A stretch of 64,000 nucleotides of DNA, from positions 12,576,850-12,640,849 of the forward strand of contig NC_134029.1 in assembly GCF_964204645.1 (NCBI RefSeq). Direction: 5' to 3'. A program made the translations under genes and the position numbers. Under the pieces are notes generated by a model, which was not told the DNA's origin, did not search any database, and worked only from the letters and a program-made list of their open reading frames with translations. Source of the DNA: Tubulanus polymorphus. Its lineage: Eukaryota; Nemertea; Palaeonemertea; Tubulaniformes; Tubulanidae. Of this stretch, positions 1 through 7,367 are shown piece by piece. The first letter of the stretch is position 1. Each line of letters starts with the position of its first letter.

Positions 1-344
1 TTAGATAGTGTTTCTGAATGTGTTTCTTTGTTGAATAATTGTGTTAATCTAGATCTTAAGCATTGTTTCAATCTAAAATTAAGATCTGTTTGATATCTTT
101 CTCTCATATATTCTGCGATATAATAATTATAATGTTCTATATTATCTTCTCGGTATTGTTTGGTATATAGTTTAAAACAAGTTTTATAGCAATATTGAAA
201 ACCATCTTTGCTTATCTTACGCTTACTAAATTCTGTTAAAGCTAATTTATCTAATTCACATTTAGAACACTTCTTGTAATATATATTTATAACACCAGCA
301 GTGTTATTTGTAATATTGATAATTTGTGGTTGTTCTGGTTCCAT
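1..344 (-). CDS. HNH endonuclease, copy 1, cut by window edge
   Basis: Minus-strand reading from the ATG at 344 runs off the window start, so only the N-terminal 114 residues are seen. It carries a paired-cysteine motif (KCSKC) followed by the basic segment leading into RERYQTDLNFRLKQCLRSRL, which aligns by eye with the same parts of the intact gene at 12817-13494. The catalytic HNH part lies outside the window. The start follows TATAATAAATGG, the start context shared by this gene block. HNH nucleases of this zinc-ribbon type are common in phages and large DNA viruses as free-standing selfish endonucleases; activity here is inferred from family only. The visible part has no stop or frameshift. 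Confidence 0.75.
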   Translation of the reverse strand, partial: MEPEQPQIINITNNTAGVINIYYKKCSKCELDKLALTEFSKRKISKDGFQYCYKTCFKLYTKQYREDNIEHYNYYIAEYMRERYQTDLNFRLKQCLRSRLTQLFNKETHSETLS

Positions 345-380
345 TTATTATATGTATTTTTTACTAAATTGGTTAATATT

Positions 381-478
381 TTAGAATCCTCTTCCATTTC
401 TTCGACCAACGTCATCCTTTTTCATTCCTCGCTGCTTTTGATAAGTTTTTTCGATTCCTTGATATCTAAATAATACCA
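381..478 (-). pseudogene. Conserved 3' end of an unknown gene upstream of HNH copy 1
   Basis: Immediately upstream of the HNH start a minus-strand reading ends at a TAA (381-383) with a basic, glycine/arginine-rich tail (MKKDDVGRRNGRGF). Nearly the same block occurs at 13535-13626 upstream of HNH copy 2, where a 1-bp difference shifts the frame. The upstream part of the gene is missing and is replaced by palindromic repeats. I do not recognise the protein. Its conservation in both cassettes shows that the HNH gene was duplicated together with its upstream neighbour. Confidence 0.5.
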
Positions 479-480
479 CT

Positions 481-892
481 GGGCAAAAGCGCGCATTCAT
501 GCGCGCTTTTGCTTAATGCGCATGCGCTAATCATAATTATATATTCATTATGTAAATTCTGTAAAATAGAAACAACCGAACACAGAAAATATCAAAACGT
601 GTTCGCATTAAGCAAAAGCGCGCATACAGGCGCGCTTTTGCTTAATGCGCATGCGCTAATCATAATTATATATTCATTATGTAAATTATGTAAAATAGAA
701 ACAACCGAACACAGAAAATATCAAAACGTGTTCGCATACAGGCGCGCTTTTGCTTAATGCGCATGCGCTAATCATAATTATATATAATTATGTAAATAGA
801 AACAACCGACATGAAATATCTAAATCATACCACTGAGCAAAACCGCGCATTCGTGCGCGCTTTTGATCAATGCGCATGCGCTAATCATAATT
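481..892. repeat. Tandem repeats with GCGC palindromes
   Basis: Three and a half units of about 125 bp. Each contains a palindrome (GCAAAAGCGCGC paired with GCGCGCTTTTGC over a short loop), then AATGCGCATGCGCTAATCAT, an AT-rich stretch and a conserved GAAACAACCGAACACAGAAA block. Two diverged units occur at 13630-13862 in the same position relative to HNH copy 2. No coding potential is credible. Role unknown; it may be a structural or replication-related repeat of the inserted element. Confidence 0.8.
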
Positions 893-1000
893 AGGGTTTT
901 CTGTTATTTCACAGAAAACCCTATTGATATCCGCGTGATTATTATTGGAGTTTTCTGTTATTTCACAGAAAACCCTATTGATATCCGCGTGATTATTACT
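893..1000. repeat. Duplicated 55-bp hairpin unit
   Basis: Two head-to-tail copies of a 55-bp unit. The first forms a perfect 12-bp stem (AGGGTTTTCTGT / ACAGAAAACCCT) with a 6-nt loop, followed by ATTGATATCCGCGTGATTAT. The second has a mismatch at the stem base. Confidence 0.8.
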
Positions 1001-2039
1001 ATTATTATTTTCTTCCACACTATTTTTACCAAAAGAACATAGGCTTTGTTACTTTACCGCTGTTTCATATACAATCCATATAATATCGTTCAGCTCACTG
1101 AGATCTACAAATAGCCCGCGTGTTTTTTCACGAATCATCGTTACAAAAGCACTGTCGGGCTGTAAACATCGAAAATTTAGCCCCATTCAATGGGGCGACA
1201 TGTTTTTCGAGTCGTCATCCCGAAATCAACCCGCAGGCCGACTGTCACTTCGATTATCAATTCAAGTATAAATGAACTAATTTATTGCCGCAGACTTCAC
1301 ATTCAGTCGCGGTCTTCAAACAGTGATTTTAACAATAGCCCATTTTCCTCATCAAATCATATTACCGATACACTGGAAATTTACTACTTTAGATTTTAAA
1401 AGCACTGTCGAGCCGTAAACATCGACGAATCGACGTGTGTTACTACATCGACGTTCCGGGGATGAGCTGCGAGTTTCTCCTCATCATGAGAATCAAATCG
1501 AGTACAAATTAATTTATTACTACCAGTGATTTGGCTGCGGGTTTCAAGGAGTTAGTTTAACAATACCTATTTTTCTTTACCGAATTAACCGTGTATTTAC
1601 TAAGATAAATCTTTAGTGTACCGGGGAATCGTAGGCATAAACTAAACAGGCCGAAGAGATATGGCGGAGAAAAGCTGTTATGTTGACGAGGTATCAAAAT
1701 AAAATAATATATTACTTTATTCGGCCGCGGGCTTCAACCATTTATCAATACTCTATATTTCCTACAGTACATACCGATCATTGTCAAATCCACAAGGTAT
1801 TTACTAAATACAAGTATATAACACACTCCTATCCGTATGTTGGACTCACACTTGACATTCGGAGTAAGCGTTCGCTGTGGGGGAAAGGAGATCGTTCGCT
1901 GTGTCGCTTGAAGTGTTTATCGAGCTTTACGCGACCTTAAGGCTTTAGTATGGTGGCTGATAAGATAAAAAAATACGAATATGCAAATGAGGGCGACATT
2001 ACGACAAAACGACAAAACTAAAATAATGCGAGAAAACAA
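1001..2039. repeat. Interspersed repeat, left copy (about 1440-2039 matches 37380-37985)
   Basis: No gene is seen. From about 1440 the sequence matches 37380-37985 closely with small gaps, and both copies lead directly into the same 31-bp minisatellite, so flank and array form one mobile unit. Within 1150-1440 the phrase GCACTGTCG(G/A)GC(T/C)GTAAACATCG occurs twice. Base composition is more host-like than the AT-rich gene block on either side, which fits an insertion into that block. Confidence 0.75.
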
Positions 2040-2850
2040 TGATTTTGATTTTGTCGCGACAATTCATTATTTTGGTTTTGACACACGCGACAATTCAATA
2101 TTTTGGTTTTATCGCCCGCGACAATTCATTATTTTGGTTTTATCGCCCGCGACAATTCATTATTTTGGTTTTATCGCCCGCGACAATTCATTATTTTGGT
2201 TTTGTCGCCCGCGAAAATTCAATATTTTGGTTTTATCGCCCACGACAATTCACTACTTTGGTTTTATCGCCAGCGACAATTCATTATTTTGGTTTTGTCG
2301 CCCGCGACAATTCTTCTTTTTGGTTTTGCCGGCCGCGACAATTCATTATTTTGGTTTTATATTTTGTTTTTGTCGCCCGCGACAATTTTTTTTTTTTGGT
2401 TTTCTCGCCCGCGACAATTCAATATTTTGGTTTTATCGCCTGCGACAATTCAATATTTTGGTTTAATCGCCTGCGATAATTCATTATTTTGGTTTTGTCG
2501 CCCGAGACAATTCATTATTTTGGTTTTGTCGCCGGCGACAATTCATTATTACGGTTTTATCGCCCGCGACAATTCATTATTTTGGTTTTGTCACCCGCGA
2601 CAATTCACCATTTTGGTTTTGTCACCTGCGACAATTCATTATTTTGGTTTTATCGCCCGCGACAATTCATTATTTTGATTTTATCGCCCGCGACAATTCT
2701 TTTTTTGGTTTTGTCGCCCGCCACAATTTTTTTTTTTGGTTTTGTCGCCCGCGACAATTCAATATTTTGGTTTTATCGCCTGCGACAATTCAATATTTTG
2801 ATTTTATCGCCCGCGATAATTCATTATTTTGGTTTTGTCGCCCGAGACAA
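2040..2850. repeat. 31-bp hairpin minisatellite, array 1 (about 26 units)
   Basis: Tandem 31-bp units. The best-preserved core, TTGTCGCCCGCGACAA, is a perfect 7-bp stem with a CC loop, joined by TTCATTATTTTGGTT-type spacer. Units vary mainly by TTGTCG/TTATCG and CATTA/AATAT changes. Because 31 is 1 modulo 3 and the unit lacks stops, long open frames appear in all three forward frames; these are not genes. The array ends abruptly at 2850 against the reading frame of the next gene. Confidence 0.95.
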
Positions 2851-2985
2851 AATGTTGATAGATTTGATATAAATGATATTTTAAAATTAACATTAGCAGT
2901 TACTTTATCTAATTTAACTATTGATTATTTGGAAAAACAAAAATATATTCTTCCTATATACATGCATAATTGTTTTGCTAAATAA
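2851..2985 (+). pseudogene. 3' remnant of a virus-like gene truncated by the minisatellite
   Basis: A plus-strand frame ending at TAA 2983-2985 encodes about 44 residues of non-repetitive, asparagine/isoleucine-rich sequence (for example INDILKLTLAVTLSNLTIDY) directly joined to the minisatellite. Composition matches the following AT-rich genes and not the array. Its stop lies immediately before the next ATG at 2986. The 5' part was probably lost or displaced when the repeat inserted. Function unknown. Confidence 0.5.
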
Positions 2986-3189
2986 ATGGCTTCTGCAATT
3001 ATAACTATTATAGGATCGGCAATTGTTTACGCTTTAGCATTTACAGGTGGTGGTTATTTATTCAAGCATATTGATAAAAATGGATTATTATCAGAACAAA
3101 AAAGACATAACTTAGCATTAGAGAAATACAATAAAGCAGCAGAAGAATACAGAAAAAAAGAGGCAAAACTACATGGATTATATCAATAA
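2986..3189 (+). CDS. Small single-pass membrane protein, 67 aa
   Basis: ATG at 2986 follows GCTAAATAA, the TAAATG-like start context of this block. The protein has one hydrophobic segment at residues 3-25 (IITIIGSAIVYALAFTGGGY) and a charged, helical C-terminal half rich in lysine and glutamate. It is intact and overlaps the next gene by 17 nt. I do not recognise the family. In a virus-like context it could be a virion membrane or assembly protein, which is inference from position and topology only. Confidence 0.6.
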   Translation: MASAIITIIGSAIVYALAFTGGGYLFKHIDKNGLLSEQKRHNLALEKYNKAAEEYRKKEAKLHGLYQ

Positions 3190-3412
3190 AGAATTATATG
3201 ATCAGAAGATTTCGCATAGAGATTTTCAATCAGTCGATGATGATGCAATAAGTTTATATAACGCGGTAACAAATAAAGAAAAATTACATCTACATAAACC
3301 TAAATTATCAGATTATTATACCCGAAGTAAAGAACAACAGAAATATGAAATAATTTGGATTTTAGGCGGAACAGTTATTGTTATATTTGTAGCATATAAA
3401 TTTACTAAGTAA
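3173..3412 (+). CDS. Small C-terminally anchored protein, 79 aa
   Basis: Starts inside the 3' end of the preceding gene (ATG 3173). The first 60 residues are polar and charged, and the C-terminus is a membrane segment (IIWILGGTVIVIFVAYKF) followed by TK, so it is a likely tail-anchored protein. No stops or frameshifts. Family not recognised; it is cotranscribed at least in arrangement with 2986-3189. Confidence 0.6.
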   Translation: MDYINKELYDQKISHRDFQSVDDDAISLYNAVTNKEKLHLHKPKLSDYYTRSKEQQKYEIIWILGGTVIVIFVAYKFTK

Positions 3413-3429
3413 TTTTTTTTGCTAAATAA

Positions 3430-3864
3430 ATGGATGATAAAGTTGATAATATTGATATTATTCCTCATGATATAAATGAAACTAAATTAGAATTATATTT
3501 AGAAAAACAAATATTAGAATTTGGAAGTGACTTAAAGATAAAAAAGAAAAAATATTTAAAAAGTAAAATTATATATTATTTTATTATCAGTCGTTCAGTT
3601 ACAATTAGTTCTGTAATAACATTTCTAGCAATATTCAGTCCATTAACACCTTAAGCTATATCAATTGGTGTGTTAGGTTTTAGTTCAAGTGTTTTAACTG
3701 GTATAAGTTCAAAATTAAATATAAAAAGTAATAAAGAAAAAATTAAAACTAATATGAAAGAAATTAATAAATTAAAAAATACACTAGATTATATAATAAG
3801 TTTAAATGGTTATATCACAGTTGAAGAACAAGATAAATTATTAAAAGAATTAATTAATTATTAA
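3430..3864 (+). pseudogene. Membrane protein gene with one in-frame TAA
   Basis: ATG 3430 follows GCTAAATAA. Reading runs 74 codons to TAA 3652-3654, then continues in the same frame without another stop to 3864 (about 144 codons in all). The first part is charged and ends in a hydrophobic stretch. The part after the stop begins hydrophobic (ISIGVLGFSSSVLTG) and ends in a lysine-rich helix. Shared frame and composition show one original gene. Simple decay is the likely reading. Family unknown. Confidence 0.6.
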
Positions 3865-3880
3865 TTTTTTAATTATATAA

Positions 3881-4945
3881 ATGGGGTTTCCAAAAGCTTT
3901 CCAATATAATAGATCAATTAAATATAATATTCCTGCAATAGATTTTAACAAAAATATTACATATAAAAATTAAGTTTTAAATTCATTAACTAATTTAGAA
4001 ATTTATGTTACTGAAACACAGTTCTTTATTTCTAAAATGGAAAATATATTTAATACATATGAAGTCACTTTTACTCGAGATGAATATCATATGTATAAAG
4101 TAAAATCTAATATGAAATATTGGCAGAATCAATTAAATTTTGCTGTTTATTGTGCAACAACTGGTTGTGGTATAAGTTGGAATGATCATTTAAATAACTT
4201 AGATAAAAATTTGAATTATTCTGATTTAAAATTAATTCGCACAATATTTAGATTTCACACGTATTTTCAAATCAGAATAATATTAAATGAATTAGAATGT
4301 CCTTTGCCCGGATCTAAATATTTTAAAGAATTGGACAATAATATTAATCTATCTAAGTTCTATAAAATATGTAATGAATTTAATATAAATATTAATTCCG
4401 ATTTTAGAGCGCATGGTAAATTGCAAGGTATTGGTGAACAGTATGAAATAAAAAGAATTGATTATATGCATAGAATTGGAGCTTATCATAATTATAAAAT
4501 TGATAATAATAATGGTTGGATTAATTTCATTTTAGAAAATAGTGAAGGTTTTACAAAATCAGACATACAAAGAATAAATCATTCAATTAGAACTTATTTA
4601 ATTTGTATTCTAGGTGCACAGGATGAAACAAGATCACCAATAGTTGGAAATGATAACACTTCATTCGATGCGCAGAAACAGTTCAAAGTATTATTTGAAG
4701 ATTCCATTCATAATGATAAAAATAGATCGATTCCAGAAAACATTGTAAGATATCAAAATTATTTAGATAAATCACATATTAGATTAAATTATTGTATAGG
4801 CCCTAATCTATTAATTATTTCTAATGATTTAGTATAAAAGATGGGAAATATAATTGGTTATAATAATCTAATTAAGACTGCAACAATAAATAATTTATTT
4901 GGATTGAATGATATAAATAAAAAGATTATTACTGCTCCAAATTAA
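3881..4945 (+). pseudogene. Conserved-looking 350-residue protein gene with two in-frame TAA codons
   Basis: ATG 3881 follows AATTATATAA. The frame is interrupted at TAA 3971-3973 and TAA 4835-4837 but stays open from 3974 to 4834 and again to TAA 4943-4945. The middle part has well-formed globular character with FAVYCATTGCGIS, FRFHTYFQIRIILNEL and SIRTYLICILGAQDETRSP. The last 34 codons, after the second TAA, start with a methionine of their own. From general memory this resembles uncharacterised predicted proteins scattered in invertebrate genomes, including the ending in the last piece; I cannot verify that. It is the largest plus-strand product and a candidate structural protein by position only. 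Confidence 0.6.
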
Positions 4946-5182
4946 TGGAAGGTGAAAAAAAATAAAAAACACATTCAATCAACAGAAACTAAAACTAAGA
5001 ATATAATATTAAATAATGATTCTAAAATAAAAGATTACAATACTACAGCAGATATAAAAAACTGATAATATTCAACATGACATAATTAAACTAAATGATG
5101 ATAATAAATCCTAATGAAAATGCTAAATAAGCTATAACTTGTATAGGAATTGTAATCGGAGGAATATTATATTTTAAATTTT
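4945..5182 (+). pseudogene. Decayed small gene with C-terminal membrane segment
   Basis: The ATG at 4945 overlaps the stop of the preceding gene (TAATG). The first seven codons run into a TAA; coding-like sequence then continues in other frames (lysine/asparagine/threonine-rich to about 5065, then to about 5113), ending in a frame that encodes a hydrophobic stretch (CIGIVIGGILYFKF) before TAA 5180-5182. At least two frameshifts and further stops are needed to explain it. The original was probably an 80-residue tail-anchored protein. Confidence 0.45.
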
Positions 5183-5199
5183 AATTTTTTATTATATAA

Positions 5200-6377
5200 A
5201 TGGAAGAAGATATTCCAATGGATACTTTTGGTGACGCCCCCGGTATAAGTGATGAACCACAACCTGATTTTAATGAAACTAATATTGATAATGATGATGG
5301 ATCAGAATATAATACTTATTTTGGTGAAGATGATTCTAGTGGGCCTATATTATATGATTATGATGAATTTAAATATGATACTGTAACAAGTGAAAAATTA
5401 ATAGATTAATTAAGAACCCGCGATGAGATAATAATTAAAACTAGACCAGAAAGAAAAGATTTAATTAATAGATTAGAAAGAAAAGAAAACCCTGTATTGA
5501 AAAAAGAATTATTATACATAAAACATGGTGTAACAAATACAGTTATTGAAGAACTATTACCAAAAAATGTAACATATAACATTGAACCAGAAGATATTTC
5601 AGAACAAATTAGAAAAGATGATCCACATTTCATGAATAACTTAGAATTTAAAAATGATTCATTGTTTTATAAAGTTGAATTAAATAACGAAACTGTATCA
5701 ATTCAATTATCTAAAATGGGACAAGAAGATCTGTACCATCCTGAAATGCGAGCAAGATCTACAATTGAAGGTTCAAAAGGCGGTAGAGAATTTCTCAGAA
5801 TTATATGGAATGCACTCGATAGAATAAATGAAGAAGAACCAATTCCTAATATTGATATTAACAAATAAATCCAAATCCAAATCCTACTGATGTTGATCCA
5901 GAAATGGAAGAGTATGCAGATCGATTAGATAGATTAAGATCTTCAACACCCGAAACATCGAGAAGAGATATTCAACCAATTGATAATGATTCAAGGCAAT
6001 TACAATTAGTAAAACATTTTGATAGCATGTTAGATACAGTTCATTCATTTGAAGAAGAGATCAATAGTGTTTTAGATACACCCGGTACTGAAACTGGAAT
6101 AAATCGAATACAATCTTTACTAGAAAAAGGATTATTTGATTTAACCGATGATGAATTAGAAGCATTTCCTAAACAAGCACGTAGAGAAATTAAAGGTATG
6201 CAGGAATCAGCTGATAAAATTGCGCATGAAAAAAGTAAAAGAGATATTAAAATTAGATTTTTAGAAAAAGAATTAACTGATAAAAATAAAGAAATAGAAC
6301 AATTAAAGTCTGATTTAGATCATCAAGTAATTGATGAAATAGAATATAGGCAAAAAGAATTACGTTTAGAAAAATAA
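5200..6377 (+). pseudogene. Acidic and coiled-coil protein gene, broken by a TAA and a frameshift
   Basis: ATG 5200 follows ATTATATAA. Codons 1-69 are very acidic. TAA 5407-5409 interrupts, and the same frame is then open to 5868. Around 5860-5880 the coding signal shifts by one frame into a run of Asn-Pro codons and continues to TAA 6375-6377. The last third (IKIRFLEKELTDKNKEIEQL region) is a strong coiled coil. Position and frame suggest one protein of about 390 residues, but two separate genes at 5200-5868 and about 5866-6377 cannot be excluded. Acidic N-terminus plus coiled coil would suit a scaffold or core protein; this is inference. Confidence 0.5.
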
Positions 6378-6382
6378 AAAAG

Positions 6383-6880
6383 ATGATTTAAAATATAACA
6401 GAATTACAAAAAGAAGAAATTAAATTATTATTAAAATCATATGATTATAATATTAATAGATTAAAAATTATTTTCAAAGATTTGTTGATTAAACCAAATT
6501 CTGAAATATCGTTAAAAGATAGAATAAAATTATTATTTACGTTAGAAGGTATAACAATTCTTTCAATTCTAACAGCTGTAACTATCGTGTTTACAACAAT
6601 TGGTTTAGCTATATCAAATTCACTGAAATCTACTCCTACTCCCAATAAACCGGATAAACCTCCGAGTAATAATTCTATACAAGATAAAGTTAAGGATGGT
6701 TTAAAAAAATTAGCAAAATATTTATGGGAACTATCTAAAAAATCTGCTGCAGCTTCACCCGGAGTCATTGCATCAATTGTTAGTTTTATATTGAAATCTG
6801 CAGGAAACATTATTAACTTTGCTGCTGAACATATTATTTTATTTTTAATTACAGTTGGAAGTGCAATTATTTTTGGGTGA
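6383..6880 (+). pseudogene. Two-membrane-segment protein gene with an early TAA
   Basis: ATG 6383 is followed after one codon by TAA 6389-6391; the same frame is then open for 162 codons to TGA 6878-6880. The product has a membrane segment (ILSILTAVTIVFTTIGLAI), a proline-rich linker (KSTPTPNKPDKPPSNN), an amphipathic lysine-rich helix, and a C-terminal hydrophobic tract (AAEHIILFLITVGSAIIFG). From memory, proteins of this layout recur among unannotated invertebrate predictions next to mobile-element genes; unverified. It is the last plus-strand gene and converges on the minus-strand block. Confidence 0.55.
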
Positions 6881-6903
6881 GTGAATATGAAAAAAAAAAA
6901 ATA

Positions 6904-6936
6904 ATTTATCTAATACTAAGTTAGTATTAGATAAAA
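6904..6936. terminator. Hairpin between convergent gene ends
   Basis: TTATCTAATACTA and TAGTATTAGATAA pair perfectly (13 bp) over a 3-nt loop, just after the TGA at 6880 and overlapping the stop of the minus-strand gene 6916-7053. A related hairpin (AATAAGTTA/TAACTTATT) follows the zinc-finger gene at 17139-17180. Giant viruses such as mimivirus mark transcript 3' ends with hairpins of this sort; the same role is inferred here. Confidence 0.5.
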
Positions 6937-7053
6937 CAACTGTTTTATAGTATAAACTGAGAATGAAAATAAACCTGTAAGCATAATAATTGATTTAATA
7001 TTCTGTTGATTTTTATATATTAGATGTAATAAGTTTAATATATTTTCACTCAT
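6916..7053 (-). CDS. Small membrane protein, 45 aa, short paralogue of the zinc-finger gene at 18316
   Basis: ATG 7053 follows CTATAAAA. The 45 residues begin MSENILNLLHLIYKNQ and include a hydrophobic segment (IIMLTGLFSFSVYTI). The same start and segment open the 100-residue gene at 18316-18618, which goes on to a C2H2 zinc finger. Here the reading stops at TAG 6916-6918, inside the hairpin, so it is a truncated paralogue or a separate short form. Confidence 0.55.
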   Translation of the reverse strand: MSENILNLLHLIYKNQQNIKSIIMLTGLFSFSVYTIKQLFYLILT

Positions 7054-7091
7054 TTTTATAGTCAAAATATATGAAATTAAAAGATGCTGTT

Positions 7092-7310
7092 TTAATCCTC
7101 TAAATCATTTTCTAAATTAACTTTTTTATTCTTTTTATTTCTGTGATTGTTTCCATTTAACTTCTTTAATTTTTTACTCAATTTATTATTTTCATTCATC
7201 AAATCCTTACTAATATTCTCATAGTATAAATAAAGCGCAGCCAATATTAATCCTCCTGCTACAAGATAATGTTTCAAATCACTTTTCCCAGTTGGAATGA
7301 AACCATCCAT
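7092..7310 (-). CDS. Small membrane protein with lysine-rich tail, 72 aa
   Basis: ATG 7310 follows TTAAATAA. One hydrophobic segment (HYLVAGGLILAALYLYY, residues 14-30) follows a short polar start; the rest is asparagine/lysine-rich with the tail NGNNHRNKKNKKVNLENDLE. The tail coding sequence recurs at about 18,620-18,680, where a deletion fuses it in frame to other genes. Intact here. Function unknown; probably a type II or tail-exposed membrane protein. Confidence 0.6.
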   Translation of the reverse strand: MDGFIPTGKSDLKHYLVAGGLILAALYLYYENISKDLMNENNKLSKKLKKLNGNNHRNKKNKKVNLENDLED

Positions 7311-7367
7311 TTATTTAAGAGAAAAATTAAACAGTTTATAAAATGTTAAATATTTATATGTTTCAAT

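Noticed and set aside
481-892. CRISPR-like array
   Set aside because: Units are long near-identical tandem repeats with no unique spacers, in a eukaryotic genome.
1981-2985. Long overlapping plus-strand open frames of 113-191 codons
   Set aside because: They are translations of the 31-bp minisatellite, open in all forward frames because the unit lacks stops and its length is 1 modulo 3. Only the non-repetitive end (2851-2985) is credited.
3430-6880. A ciliate-like genetic code (TAA as glutamine) for the virus-like block
   Set aside because: The 758-codon and 225-codon genes have no internal TAA despite extreme AT content, CAA is used normally, and several genes end in TAA at sensible positions.
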